Shown here piece by piece: positions 1 to 15,700 of a stretch of DNA of 64,000 nt. Numbering within the stretch: the first letter of the stretch is position 1; each line of letters starts with the position of its first letter. Source of the stretch: Tetracentron sinense (taxonomy: Eukaryota; Streptophyta; Magnoliopsida; Trochodendrales; Trochodendraceae). Under the pieces are notes generated by a model. That model worked only from the letters and a program-made list of their open reading frames with translations. It searched no databases and was not told the origin of the DNA. The DNA is taken from positions 3,507,950 to 3,571,949 of the forward strand of contig CM026573.1 in assembly GCA_015143295.1 (NCBI GenBank). Direction: 5' to 3'. The translations under genes and the position numbers were made by a program.

Positions 1-628
1 TGTACCCTCCCCATCAATGGGATGGGTGACTATTCTCCGAAGTACTTTCAGACGAGCTTTAACAACTGTTTCAGAACATGGATGCTGCATTATGATGTCA
101 CTACTAGAACTGGAGTGTTTTTGTATGTTGGGGGGGGGGGGGTGTTCATTTTATCTACCATGAGATTATACTTAGCAGAATGAATTATGCAAGAAGAGTT
201 GGATAACAAATCCATTTTTTTTCGTGAACAGTAGTTATTATAGCAAAAAAGTAGACAGACTGGCTAAGGACTTAGATAAGACTGAGAAGCTTGTTCACAT
301 AAGTTAAAAGTAAATGATCTGTTTTATTTTTCCTTTCTTTTGCATGTCATCGAATGGGAGTGTTATCATTTTCATTTGTGTTGTAAAATTTGGTGGTTGT
401 TGATATGTTATCAATGATATAATATATTGTATACCATGGAACTGATTATATTTTGTTTTTCCTTCAAGTTTTACTTTATGTTCAACAATTAAAATAAAAA
501 GTAGTACTGTACAGTGTCCTACAACAAACAATTAGTGGTACCACTTATCCAAAGAGGAAGTGGTATTTAAAAAGGATATCTTTTTGCCATTTAAAAGCTG
601 ATGGGGCTTTGTTCCTTTATTTATGCAG
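1..628. other. Intron sequence of the Kelch gene, no exon seen
   Basis: No coding exon is recognisable before the acceptor at 627-628. The first exon in the window starts in mid-codon, so the upstream exons (N-terminus and first Kelch blades) lie left of position 1. A 13-G-scale homopolymer sits near 129-141. Otherwise this is AT-rich intron-like sequence. Confidence 0.7.
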
Positions 629-3600
629 GTATTTTAACGATCTGCATGTATTTGACCTGGATCAGTTCAAGGTGAACATCGTTTGCTCGTATGGTACTAG
701 GCTATCATTACCCACTTGGTTCCTGTTAAGTTTTTTTTTTTGATGCTTTACTAATATTAATGTAATGTTGCATTGTAGTGGCAAGAAATAAAACCCAGCC
801 CAGGATGCATGTGGCCAAGTGCCAGGAGTGGTTTTCAATTTTTTGTTTTCCAAGATGAGGTGGGTTAATGAGACACCTACTTTAATATGGCTGGTGTGGA
901 ACAGTCCTTGGCTTTGCTCCAAACACATTTGCTAGTTTTAAAGTTGCATGCGACTATTGGTGCGGCAAATTTTGCATAAGATGTGATACATCATCTTCTA
1001 GTGCATTTATGCCCATTGATTAGTTTTTGTGGATTTGATGGAGTATTTTGGGCATAATTCATTTCGATATATTATTAGGGGCATCTATTGTATTTTAAAA
1101 TTTTAATAGATAGTTCTCAGTTTGTCCTTTTATATGTTCTAATAACCTCAACTTTTGTAAGAAAAAGTGATAGATATGGTTAACAATACTTCTCTTGATT
1201 TCTAGGTATATTGCCTTCTTTTAAATGATCTTAGGGTTCTTCGTGGGTAACTGAAGAACCAAGTGGATCATTTGATTTTGGTATTTTTGGCCATTCTTCC
1301 AATAAAAAGTCTCTAGAGTAGGATTGAGTATCTTCGAGTTTTCAGGCTTTATATTGCATAACTCGGTCTTTTTGTATGTCTTCAACAATGAAAGATGTGC
1401 ATTGCAGTGATGTTTGTGCTCATTAATATATGTATGCATACTCGTTTGCAATTTCCAAGGGTTATAATATCACCACAGAGTGATTCACCCGGCTTTCATT
1501 GCAAAGATGTCCAAAACCAGTTGGATTGAAATGACAAGCTTTGCCTTCGTTTATTGTTCTAACTCGTAGGAGAGCGATATGCTGGTGATTTAATGTAAAG
1601 GTGTTCCGTTCTTTTCAACTATTTTTTATAGGGTATAAATATAATCATGGTCTTATGGATCAGTTGTAGAAAAATTCATGGTGCATTTATATGTATTGCA
1701 CTTTTTTCTGCTATTAGGTTTATGGTTGGATCTCTTTGTTTATTCTACAGCTATAGTTACCCTTAGTTTTGGAAGCTTTGCTTACCTTTTTACTATAATT
1801 ACATTCTAGGTTTATAGAACTTTTAGATCCGTTCTGTTTATACTTTGTTGTACACTTATACTGACTTTGATAGTTTACGTGTTATTATATTAATGTGCTT
1901 CCTTTCTATGATTATGCAGATGCAGTTTCTAGTCTCACAATCTTAAAATGAAATATCTCCAGGAAAACAACTGAAACTTACAATTTACTAGATGTCTTTT
2001 ATATTGCAGATATTTTTATATGGTGGATATTCAAAAGAAGTTGCATCTGATAAGAATAACTCTGAGAAAGGAATTGTGCATTCAGATATGTGGTCCCTCG
2101 ATCCTAGGAATTGGGAATGGAACAAGGTTCTTATGATTTTTTCTTCCTTGTTAAGCTATGAAGTATGAACCAAGTAAAGAAATGGGTACATGGTTCTCAT
2201 GTTTTTAATTTATAAAACTTTCATATGGTAAATTCTGCTGTGCATGTTGTAATTTTAAAACATACGCCCCCCCTCTCTAGTTGTAATTTTACTTCTCTTG
2301 ACCCTTTTGGATCCTTCTGTATTTCTTTTCCCTTTCTTTCCTCTTTTATGTATTACCTTTGCTACTTGCTAGTGATTTAAAAAAAAAAAAAAAACTGTGC
2401 ATGTAGCACTCTTTTGATTTAAACTGTTCTTGATTTCAGATAGTTATATTCCTCTCTGACCCAAAAACTTAAATTGCCTATCCTGTGTAAGGGACTTTAG
2501 TCACAGAGACAAATGTAATCAACTCACAACAAAATATATGAAAATTTTCCATTACTATTGTCATTGATCCTTTTAAATGATACATACAGGTGTCTTAAAT
2601 TGTTGCATTTCTCTTTTAAAAGCTTTTTTTATCCATCCTTTTCTGTTTTGTAGCTTTTTATATCATTTATATCATATCTCTGATTACTGATAAAAAAAAC
2701 TCGTTTTATCCATTTCCCCTAGTATCATCATGCGCATAATTTTATATACCTACTATATCATTGATAATATGAACACAAGTCATTTTTAGTCAAGCTAAAT
2801 CATGGCATGCATGTCCAGGAGTGATAAGGCTTCATTATCAATTTATCATTATCTAATTTTTAGGAACTCCAATTACACTTTCAATACCCCTGTTGACATT
2901 TTCTCATTTCATGCTCTGCTTTTAGGGTGGGGAAAAGATTACATTTAATAACTGACTCTGTAATGACAAAGCTGATTCTTTGGCACAATGGGTGTACATA
3001 AATCTTTTTCTCTTTATAGGGAATTCTCTTCCCCATATCCTTTTTATACTAAAAACAACTTACATTTTAAAAATGAGAATATGTACCATATTCCCCATTT
3101 TAAGAATTTAGGTCTTGGTTGGTTATTTATCTTTCTGTTACAGTTTCCACATTACAATAGTGAATATTTTCTCAATGTTATATAACAAAGAATACTGCAA
3201 AAATTCATATGACCTTTTGGATTATAAAAAATACAAAAGAAAAAATGATATACTACCTTGGGGTCTTAAACGATAAATCTTCCACAACTTGCAAACCCTT
3301 ACTTTACTCCTAATCGTGGTTTGTCTCTACAAATATAATTGGTGTTCATAATGAAGTAATGGACATGCAAAGTTTGAAAGTGTTGTACTTTTTATGAGTT
3401 CCCTATTTTTAAAATTTTGATTTATGTGGCCTTCTGCGAGTTCTCTTATCTTCTCAACTCTTTTATTTGATCGTGTCATATTTTCATCTGTAAAGGTAAA
3501 GAAAAGTGGGATGCCTCCTGGACCTCGTGCTGGATTCTCTATGTGTGTACATAAAAAGCGGGCTTTGCTATTTGGGGGTGTAGTAGATATGGAAGTTGAA

Positions 3601-3950
3601 GGTTAGTTTCTTTCTTTCTTTTTTGGTTAGAAAGGCATAATGGGTCTATGCTATCTAATTTTAGATTAATTTCATTATACCTTTAAGCCTGGCCTTCAGC
3701 AATTTGGTTTTAGCTTCTCCCTTTTCCACCGGTACCTATTTGCTGCAGTTCAGATGTTTAGCTTTGCAATGAGTTAATGTGTGCAAGATGCAAAATGGAC
3801 CTGACTTGGAGAAACCCCAAATTATAACATACATAGCTACGATATTTATGTCCTTAATCTTCCTCTACTGGTAATACTCTTATTTGTTCCATCAAATTAA
3901 AACAAATAAACCCCTCAAGAGATTTTACATTTGTACTTCTTCGTACTAAG

Positions 3951-3981
<31 letters not shown>

Positions 3982-6652
3982 TGTATATAATATGCTCTTT
4001 TTCTTTGCGAATGAGGTAATGGCTCATTAGCTTTGTACAGAGGCTTTGTATATGGTGGTTGCTCCTGTTTTATATAATACCTCAGTACCTATCACAAATT
4101 TACAATACACACCCACATGGCACATTTCCAGGTGAAAATTCACATGAACATCTAAGAGTGAGTGGCTATGCTGCCCGGGTACAAAGATCCTACTGAAGCA
4201 CTATAAGTATTTAAAGTCTGATCATACTCATATGTTCTTTTAATATCAGGAAGCTAAATTTTAAGAAAAGAAAATTAATGGTACATGTTTTCAGTAACAG
4301 CTAAAAAGGCTTAAAGCCGAATGGATGTCCTTAAATCATGACTAAAATATCTTGACAAAAAACATAAGAATTTGGAGATGGGACTCAAAAAGGGACTTTT
4401 TTTTTTTATTGATAAGGACTCAAAAAGGACTTACTCAAGTTTTGTCCTTTATTCGTCCATTTGAGATCCAAAGCGCCATCTTTTGCTGCAGGTTCTTGTG
4501 GGGTCTCATTAAAAGTAGCATTTTTATTTGGATAGCCACACTCAATAGGATCCTTACAGTAGATCACTTGATTTGAAGATTCATCATTCATATTTGCTTC
4601 ACGTGACGGGTGGTGAGAAATGAGTAAATCACTTATTTATTGTGATTGTGCACTTAACATTTAGCTATCCTTCATAGGGGATTTCAACATTATCTGGGTC
4701 CCCCCCTAAGGGTTTTCTTCGGCCTCATCCAATGCTGGTGTATATCGGCTTATTGGTTAGGAGAAGAATTATTTGATAACTCCTACCTTTTGCTATAGCT
4801 TGCAGCATTTTGGACGAGGGACTCTCACATCTTTTTCTGACAAATACAACTCGCTAGAAGTGGTGACTAATCGGATCAAAACTTAGATTTTTCCTTGCTC
4901 TTCAATTATTAAACAGTTCAAATGGAATAATTTGGCTAGTTTTGTGTTCAAATGGGAAGCATTAGTCCCTAATACTCCTAGAGAAGGTCTCTTTGTAAGC
5001 ACTTCGTCGTTAATGGGGTCTATTTCCCATTAGCTTTTATTGTGTCATATATTATATATGGGGTCTTCCCCTCTTTTCAAAATAATACATCTCATCTTTT
5101 CTTATTAAAAAAAGCTGTCTTTCCCAAAGTTATCCTTAAAGAAGACTCAAAAAAGGCTATAGATTGAGCTTCAAGCAAGAAAATGGGACCTTGGAGGTTT
5201 GGACCGATAAAAAAAAATGAAGGGGGAGGCCATGTCATTGTAAACCATTCCAGATTTTAATATTGACTGCAACAAGTTTCTTTGTTAGTGGTGAGACTCC
5301 ATTAATATCTTCTAGGTGAGATTCCTAGAAAGCTTTAGCGAGACTCTAAGTTATATTCTACGCTCTTCTTACTCTTTCTTTTGTAATTATTGTTTTTCTG
5401 CTCGGTTTTACTTCCCATAAGTCGCCAATCAGACCTTTAACCCATAACCTTCAAGCCCGAAAACTTTCTCAATAAACCTGTCCTTATCACCCCATTCAGT
5501 CCTTCATTAACCACCCTTCCTTTACCACCTCCAACAGGCCTATTTAGCCCTCTTCAGCCCACTATAATAGTCGTCCTTAGGTGCACAGAAGTGGAGTGTG
5601 TTCAATTTTAATATCAAGGGGTCTGTCCTACATCATGGTTTCCGGGGTGCCACGGTTGGCTAATGATTTGGTTCAGTCTTTAGCTAAGGGTTGTGTCAAT
5701 AGAGCAGATATGTGTTGTGGAAATGAGCTCTCTTTGTTTTTGTTCTCTTTTGTGGGCCTAACCTCCTTCACTTGGGCTCTTTCCCTTTTTTTGTTCTCTT
5801 TTGTGTGCCTAACCTCTTTCATTCTGTCTCTCTCTATTTTCTTTCTATTTTCCTCCCATTTTTTTTCATGAAGTCTCGTTATTGATATAAAAAGAGGGTC
5901 AAAGGCACCCTAAATTTGCTATTTATGACTTACAATTTGAAGTCACTTGTAAACATGGAATAAAAAATCGATACGTATCGGCCTTATCGGCTACTGGCCA
6001 CTGGGTCATATAGAATGACCATGAAACAGACATTTCTTAAATTGTTTTGGATATTTGCGATAAGTTATATGACTACGAAAGTAACATTTTATTACAAATG
6101 AAAATTTGAAACATTTCGGTACAAATGACACAATGTACCAAAATATTAGGAAATGTATAAATGTATCGGAAGATATTGTAATTTGATGTTGTAGGTTTTT
6201 GTTTCAATACCTATGGAAATGGAAGCATTTCGTTGGAAACATTAAGAAATGTGCCATGTTTAAACCATGTCTAGCCGTCTGGGCAACACCTCGCCTTGGG
6301 AACTCTTATTGCCTAGGCTTCACCTGCTGCATGGACCCTTTGACTACACTGCTCCAAGGTTGTGACTGTTCACCTTTGGTAAATTAGTCTTATAATAATT
6401 AACTAAAATATGATGCAATTTCGTTTGCCGAAGGAAATCAGTGGAGTGCTGCTATTTTACTTCATGTGCAGCTTCGTTATACTGGCCAACTAAATAGGGT
6501 TCCTTGATTAAATTTGTTACTCTGCCCCAGCATTTTCCTGCTGCCATGTATGCTGTATGTCTGTTTCAATGTTTTAAAATGTCAAGGCGTGACACGAGGT
6601 GTTAGAACCTCAAGATGTGTGAGGCGTAAGCCTCGAGGATTGAGGTGTAAGC

Positions 6653-6716
<64 letters not shown>

Positions 6717-9700
6717 CAATATTTATCTTGTCTTGCACATATGCTCTAGGTTTTCTCTTTTTCTTTATAGATTTCTTTTTCATTAGTTGAAGCTAGTATT
6801 AGATTTGGGCTTAAGCTTAAAGCCCTCAAAATAAAACTTAAAAGAGTGGAATAGGGTGATTTTCGGTAATGTCCAGGCCAAAATTTCATCCATTCCCAAG
6901 GAAATTGGTGACCTTATATAATCGAATAATCGAGATCCCTTTCCGATGTTGAAATTAGAGATAAGGAGGAGAAGAAAGTAGAATACTTGTGAGTATTGAG
7001 ACTAGAGGATATCAGTTGGAAACAAAAGGCGAGATTTCGTTGGCTTAAAGAAGGGGATCGGAATACAAAGTTTTTCCTTAGAATGACCAATTCAAATAAG
7101 AAAAGAAGCTTCATATCCAAGCTGAGAGTCAATGGGATTTGGAGGAGGGGAATGGGGAGATTGTAGATAGTGTTGTATCATATTATAAAGATTTGTATAA
7201 GGAGAAAGTAACTTGGCGTCCTAGGTTGGATGGCCTTCCTTTCTCTATTCTTTCCCATGAGCAATGGGAGGCTTTGCAGGGTCCTTTTGAGTTGGATGAA
7301 ATCTCGAGAGTCCTTAGAGGCATGGCCGGGGACAAGTCCCCTGGGCTTGATGGATTTACCATTGAGTTTTAGCGATCCTGTTGGGATTTAGTGGGGAATG
7401 ATTTCCTAGAAGTGATGAAAGAGCTCTTTAATTCGGGCCGATTTGACAGAGTGATCATATTTACATTTGTGGTGTTGATCCTCAAAAAAGAGGGAGCAGT
7501 GGATTTAAAGGATTCCTACCAATTAGCCTCCTGGCAGTGTTTGCAAAATTCTTTCCAAGGTTTTGGCCGTTAGACTTCAAGTTGTGATGGACTCAATCAT
7601 TTCTTTAGAACAATGTGCGTTTGTTAGGGGTTGTCAGATTCTGGATGGTATCTTGATTGCCAACGAATGTAAACTCATTCCCTCATCACTTAGAAATTAT
7701 GAACTCATACTAATAGACATAGTTTATACTAGTTAGTGACCTTGTTTGATTTCAGGAGTTCTTTCTTCAAGCATCCTATATATTAAATTGGAGATAATTA
7801 AGTAAAATTGGCAATTTTGATTTACAGTTGGCTAGCATCCCGGGTTTGCTTCTTGTGGTTGTGTTTTCAACTCCCATTCCTCGCCTTACTTTGGTGTCCG
7901 TAGGGAAAATTCCGAGTGGGTCGGTGTGGACACCCAAAAGGACTAGTCCTTGCCTCGAAGCGTTTGGGACACCCTCTGTTGCCAAAAAACTAAATAACAA
8001 ACGAAACACCACATATGCTACACTATTTTGCTTGCTGAGGCTTTCTTCCATTTTGGACTAGAATTACCCAAACTTTCGATAGAAGAAGTCAAGATCTCTA
8101 ATTTCATGATACTTTTCCTCATATGTGGCTTTATATATCTGTGCAGGTGATGTAATAATGAGCTTATTCTTAAATGAGCTTTATGGCTTCCAATTAGACA
8201 ACCATCGCTGGTGAGTACCATCTCTTGTTTTTTTATCAGCATAAGTTTCCTTTTTTATTTATCGGTCAATCAGAGAATATATATATATAAAAAGAGAAGA
8301 ATAATTAGTACAATCAAACAAAAAGCACAAGGGATCAAAAGAATATGAGCCCAGTGGCTGAAAACAAGAGTAAAACATGAAACTGGATACTAGAACAAGT
8401 GAAAAGGACAAGCAAAACTAACCCGTTCGAAAAAAGGCCCACAAACCACTTGAAGGCCCACCACCCATAACTAGATCACAACCAAGCAAAGAGATCAAAA
8501 TCCTCAAAACCCCTTTTTATTGAACACCAGTCCAGACTAAGGCTCATGACCGTTACCAGTGCAAGTTTCTTTGGAAATGTAGTTGATGTTAATCTCACTA
8601 TTCCATTAAACAAACACAAAATTGCTATGACTTCTAGTTGACACGATGCTAATATTTGTAGTTCTATAGATCTACAGGCTTAAGTGGTTTTCATTTGAAA
8701 AGGGAATTTTAAGGCTTTCAGAATAGATCCATGGTGCATTGTTGTGACTTGTCACTGTAAGGCAGCATTTCTTTATTTTTCTAGGTCATTGTCGGGAAGC
8801 AGCATTTGTTTGGATATTCCTGTTCAATAGTTCATCTACTTATAAGTTATAATGAATGAATTGATAAGGTAAAACTATAAATCCACATTAAAGTTTGACA
8901 TTTGTTGAAGATCAAAATACCAAACGATAGTCAGTTATCAAGTTAATAATATTTTTCTTTCCCAATTTTATTTTTCCCCTTTCGAATTAATTAGCAGCTT
9001 GGAATATATAGCAATCAAAATTAAAACTTTATATTTACGATTTGTGATCCCAGAAAGAACTTTTATGATTGAATTTCATTTTTTAGTTACATTCCTAAAT
9101 TCCTTCACGTATGCATACCATAAACCATAGTTGCTAGAGTGAGAAGCAAAGCAAAGGCGAGGCTCAAAAAATTCATGGGACACGAGAAGCGAGAAATGAG
9201 ATATTGGTCGTCTCACTCCCGTTAGATTTTAAGTCACACATTAGACTTTGCCTTACATGAGATATGTGGGAAAAAATAGGGACATTAAACTCTAGTTAGT
9301 CTTGTGTAAAAATCATCTGATTTAAATAATGTTGTTCCTGGGTTGGAATAATATAACATAAATAAATAAAGTCAACACTAAGATTCCGTGGAAAAATTGA
9401 ATGGTATTCGCGTAGGGTTTACATTACTGGTTGTAGAAGGGCACTATATTCTACCAATCATTTACTAAGAAGGTTTCAACCCAACGATCCTTACTCAAGG
9501 TCTACATGGTAGACTATAGACTCGTGTCAATCCGATCACGTCACACATACATAGCCCTCTTTGATAAATGGAACGTGATGTAAGCAAGCCTGGGAAGCAA
9601 GATTCCTAGGAAGCTATCTTTCCACCCTATACATAGCTTACTGTCAAATATTCCCTAAACATAAGCACTTATACAAGACGGAGTTATAAATAGGATATGA

Positions 9701-12700
9701 GCATCTTAATAATATCTGGCACACTGGATGATTGTATGGGTAACCTATCCTAGACATACATACCGAAGAAACCATGTGAAGCACCAGGGGAAGTTCATAT
9801 CACTCTAAGAAGTACATAACAACAGAAATCTGAGTAACTTTTTTTTTCTCTTTTTTTCTTTTCTTTTCTTGTTTCCTTTCCTTTTTTTCCTTTTCTTTTT
9901 ATATGTTACTTTATAGTTATTTGAAGTCGAAAGAAAGGTACAAAGGGGGTATTAAGGGAAGAATTTGTAACACTGTTTGCATCAATCTTTGCGATCAAGT
10001 CATCTAATTCATCATTGCAATGGGTATGAAGAAAAATTACTCCCATATGAGTATTTATTCTTATCCTGTATTTGTATTTCTATTGCACCATGGCAGTATG
10101 GCTACTATGACCTGAAAAGAGGAGAAATTTTGCATATGAAAGTTGAACATTTATGCTGTTACATTGTAATTTGTTCCTTCCAATTAAAATATCATTCTTA
10201 TCTTCTGTTAGGTACCCTTTGGAGCTACGGAAGGAGAAATCAACTAAAGATAAGGTATTCTTATTAATAAATATGAAATGAATATGTACTTTTTAAATTA
10301 TTCCAACGCTTTTTTTTTTCTTTTGAGTAATGAACTGATGTGTTGATCCTACTTATATATGTGCTGAAGTTTTTCTCCTGACATTGATATCTGTTTCTTT
10401 ATACGTTATCAATGGGGTTCTGTTAATTTTTCTTTTCTCTAATCATTAGTTCAACCCTTTGTTTTAATGTTCTTGGATCTGTTGAAGGGGTGGATGGATG
10501 ATAAAATGCTTGTCCCAACATATTTAGATAGGCTAGATAATTATTCGATTTTTTATTAAAAAATTCTAACTGATGTGGATTATTGTGAGATGATACAGTT
10601 TAGCCAATAACTTATATTCCCCTTTTCTTTTTCCCTTTTCAGAGACTTCAAATTGCTTCAAAATGACCTATATAGTTTTCCAAAGGAAATTGCTGATACA
10701 GACATATATTTATATAGTACCAGTGCCTTCTGCTAATACTTTGGTTGGATGCTTGTTGAATTGGCTTCACAGGTTAAAAAGAAGCCAGACCAACAATATA
10801 ATGGGAGCGCTCTTGCTAATAAGAGTAGTCAGATTGATCTAGGGAAGCACGAAGAAAATGAAAGAGATGAAAACACGGAGTACTATGAAGCAGCAGTTGA
10901 TTCTGAAAGTCGCATTTATGAAATATCTCAAAATATGACGAGTAACCTTACAGTCTATGATGGTGGGTTTGCCAGTGTATCTAATGGAAAGCCTCATGAA
11001 CAAAACGTTAATTCTGATGTGCAAACGTGCATTTCATCACAGGTTGGTTATCTTGGATGGAACAAGATTTTGTCTTGTATGCTTTTTTTCTCTCCCATGA
11101 TTGATTTGTGAATCTTTTGCACCTTTTAGGTAGTGAAGCCTTGCGGACGTATCAATTCTTGCATGGTGATTGGAAGAGATGCATTGTATATCTATGGTGG
11201 CATGATGGAGGTCAAAGATCGAGAAATTACTCTTGATGATCTGTATACTCTTAATCTCAGCAAACTTGATGAGTGGAAGTGCATCATACCGGTTTGTCTC
11301 ATTTCCTTCATTTTTTAGTGAATTTAGTCGCATTTCCTTCATGCAATGCACATAGTATTTCTTCATACTTAATATATGTCAAAGTAGCTAAGAAATTGTC
11401 TGTATGCTGAACCCTTGAAACGTAGACTGTGTCAGTTCTTTTAAAGCTCTAAGTTGGTATCTCGTTCCAGGTCATGCATCTCCCTCTCATGGAAAATGGG
11501 TGCCCAAGGTTTAAAATTTGATTTCTTATGAAGTTTTGTGCTTTGGAAATTTTTAGCAAAAGAGTTATTATTTTGTGTAATACATGCAGTTGTAGGGAAA
11601 AGTTGAGTAAAATGTGGATTTTTCAGTGAAATTTCAGGAAACCTCTAAAGATAAATTTAGGGGGGCAAAACTACTCACTGATGAGCATATATGATACTCC
11701 ACTATCCAAAATAAATTTCTTACATTGATTTTTCTATCATTAACATTCATCTATTACTTGGACATCCAATAGTCGTGCAATGAAATTTTAATTATGCAAT
11801 TAGTAATTACAAATAATCAAATACTACATGGGGTCACTCATATCCACATATATCTATGAGTTGCCTTGAAGTCCTCATCCCTATTTTGAACAGGGGAGAT
11901 AATACTACTGGTCCAGATAATTGTAGTACTAGTCGAATCTCATGAGGTTATTCTACCAGGTCGTTCAATCACTAGCATAACTGTGATATTCTATCTTAGT
12001 GATGTGCACTAACACTTCCATTGGTGGTTATTGTTTATACTCATGCCACCATCGCCATCCAAGGTAGATTTGTGCATCTCCACACCCATATTTGTATGAC
12101 TCATATCTAGGGTTTCATCAGTATGAACAGTGTCCATAAGCGCTGAACACCATTGGAATATACTTTTACTGTAATCCTTCTATTATCTTGGTTAATCAAT
12201 ATTGCAATGAGTGAGGTAAACCATCTGTGGAAGTCCATTGTCAGCATATCTGATGAACCCGTTTCAGGTTCCTGCTCAATTGTGCACTGAGCACTTGCTC
12301 CCATTGGAGCTTCTTGTTTTCCACCTGACGTATTTCTTGCTCAATTCTCTCAAATCGGAAACAACACGTTAGCTGAATGGAGCAGGAACAGGTGGATGTG
12401 CAGCTAATAGTGGTGCAGAGACAGAACACATACTCGATCTACCCAAGTTACTGGAAGAGAGAGAGCATATACTTGATAAAAGAAACGGTGCCAGCTCCAA
12501 GTCTTGGGCCCAACTCGATATTTCATATAAGGCTTAATAATTTATAAAGCTTTACCTTTATTCGTCACTGAAGCATATATACAGAATCCCAGAGAATAAC
12601 CAACTTAACTTTCTTAGATTTAAAATTGCTAACATTTATTGCTACTTAGAATATAATTTCAAACCTAAACATCATACTCACATTACCAAAACCCTAAAAG

Positions 12701-15700
12701 ACTGAAGATCTGGACCAAATCTCGTCACTAGTTCAGATCTTAATCAAAGATTGAAACCTTATGATTTTTCACTTTGTTTTGATTTTCAACAAGTTCCTAT
12801 CATTGTTCCGTGTCATCAGGATTCATGTCAGAGTTTGGACATCGATCAAAGATCTGCTTTAAGCATCAACTAATCTTCATCATGATACTCATTGTAAGTT
12901 GACCAAACATAGTCTCATCTGAGGGTGGGTTATCAGCATATTTCACACAGCTAAATTCTTTTTATATTCTAGCCGTTCACATTACTCTCTCTCTCTCCCC
13001 CCTTTTCTGTTTTTTGATCCAGTTAAGCATTCATGCATTGTTGCACCCAGTAGCATCTTCTCCCACAGCCATTATCAATCGCAATTCATTGTCCTTGCAC
13101 AAAGAGTGCCTGCTTTGATACCTATTGAAACACAGACGGATAGTGCAGGGTGGGGAGGGTTTACCACGGATTTTCAATATTGTATATAGAGAAACAAACT
13201 TAAGTTTCCAAATTAAAGTTACTGACATGGAAAAGTATGTCACGCCCTGAAACCCTTATACACAATATACCTTATATTTGTATAGGTTCTGAAGCGTGAA
13301 TCTGGGACAAACCTCAATAGTGATTGAATTTCATAAACACACAAAATCATTCCAGAGGTATGAACATAAGAGCACAACTATAATGTTTAAACAAAACATA
13401 AGGTGCGACTAAGTTCTCAACATAATTCCTCTATACAGTCACTCACTCTCAAAAAGAGACAAAAAGGAATGTTCTTCTAGTTACTCAGCTCCTCAAGAGC
13501 CCCAGAAGACCTTAGGTATCTCCTGAAAAATTTCAACATAGCAAGAGTGAGCACTAAGCCCAGTAAGATAAATACATTCACACATGCAACACATGCACTC
13601 ACAAGTCATAGTTACATTTTACTCAACATGTAATTTAAGGACCATTCAAGTGAATTCATTTTCTTAATTCCGAATTACTTGGTTCCCATCCGGCGGCCCC
13701 CTTGGCAACGCCCTATAGGTCACACACCAATTGCTCTGTTAGGAGCCCTTGGCAAAGTCTCACTGATACCGATGAAATCTCATCCTAACATCCCTACGGC
13801 GGCCCTCCCGGCAATGCTCCACGGCACAAATTTAGAAACACTTGTCCTCTTTTGGTGGCCCTCTCGTCACACATCACAGAAGCAGATGGGATCACACACC
13901 TGTCCTCTTTTGGCTACCCTAGGCAACATCTCACGGAAGCAGATGGAATCGTACGCCGTCCACCCAAGGTTAAGTCACTTATTAATTTAGTAATTATAAT
14001 GATAAAGACAATAATAAAAAGTTATATCTTCCCCACTATGGCATCCCATACCACACATAGCAAGGTCGGTCTAACTGCAATTTATTAACCAAGTAAGTTA
14101 GCTATATCCTCCTCAGTATAGCTCTATAGCATTCTATATTACTATAGCAAGATGGATCTAACTAAATTGTGTAAGGTCTATACATTTTAAATAGTTCACT
14201 CAAGCATGCACAATAGTTAATCATCATGGTGAATATACAAAATATGAGATGATAACAATATGAATGTAAAATGTAATAGAGTGAAAACATGTGTATCAAT
14301 TTATAAAATATGGAAAAAAGTATGATTATGATAGAAGGGATCCTAAACATGCAATGTTTCTAAGTTTTGGTATGAAAACAGGTAGGATCGTTCGAACCGT
14401 CCATTGATCGTTCGAATGGTCATCCCATCGTTCAAGCAGTTACCCAACTGTTCGAACGGTTGACAGTTCTGGACTCTGAAATGTGTGATAGTTTAGACTA
14501 CTGTTCGAACGGTCATACGATCGTTCGAACGGTCAAGTATTCTGACATTTTAAATCGTGATAGTGTTCAATAGTGGTCAGGATCGTTTGATGGTTCACAG
14601 ACCGTTCAAACGGTCTGTGATCAGATTTCGGGGTAAAACCCCATTTTCACAAAAAAAAAAAAAAAAACCCCAAATCAACCCCATTCCTTCCTAGATCGAT
14701 TCTAAGCATTTATTACACTGAATATAGCATTAAAAATAGTAATAGCGTGAGTTTAAAGCTTAAAGGAGTGTTCACTTGCCTCAACCCTTGAGATTTAGAG
14801 TTTCTAGAAATGGAAAACCACCCAAAAGGGTTTTGCTTGATGAAGGAAATGACCCCACCACTAAGGAATCTCGCTCCTTGAGCCTCGAACTGCGATCTTC
14901 AAGCTTGAGCAACCGAAACCCTAGAACTCCTCTTCTCCGCCAAAACCCTCTCTTAGTTTAGGTTTTCTAAAATAATGAGAGATTAGGTTATCATTAGCTA
15001 TTTATACCAAAACCCTTATTGTGCTTTTACCCAAATACCCTTACTAATTGTGTTTGGTTACAAGCCCAAGTTAAACCCTTAAGTGTTCAATGCTACTTTG
15101 CTCCACTCAGTGCGGTCATCAAGGCGCACCTAAATAAATGGGTTTGGTAGTTCGGTAAGGAGCGGGAGAGTCTTTGGTGGAAAGTGATTGTGGCTAAATA
15201 TGGGCTTGCATTGTCGTGGTCATCAAGGGCTATTAGGGATTCTCATGGGGTGGGTCTTTGGAAGGGTATCATGGTTGTAGCTAAGTCTCTAGATCCTTTC
15301 ATTAGGTTCAAGTTGGGTAATGAGATTGATATCCAGTTTTGGTATGATGTCTGGAGTGGTCAGTTGAGGCTTAAGGACTATTTTGGCTCCATTTTTCATT
15401 GGCACTCAACATATGGGTGTCTGTTACTGAGTGTGTCGAGCAGTTGGGTAGCAATATAGTCTAGTGTCCTAGGTTGAGGGCCTTGAATGATTGGGAAATT
15501 AAGGATATACAGCGCCTTCTGTGCCGGTTGAGTTCCTCCGTACCAAGATCTCAGTTTAGTGATTATAGGAGTTGATCCCGTAGCAACAACGGTCGATTTT
15601 CAGTGCGGTCTCTCTTGCAGTCCTTTGGCCCTTTCGCGTTCATTTCCTTATAGGGCTGTGTGGGCTAACCATGTCCCCACGAAGGTATCTTTCTTCCTTT

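Noticed and set aside
12107..12429. Minus-strand peptides with a helical look ([19 protein letters not shown])
   Set aside because: Two short overlapping frames, no start or splice context; possibly a decayed pseudogene fragment but not supportable.
13679..13990. Coding exon or 5S rRNA-like GC-rich stretch
   Set aside because: Open frame is short, has no family resemblance, and the sequence does not match 5S rRNA; it shows internal tandem similarity and lies in the candidate LTR.
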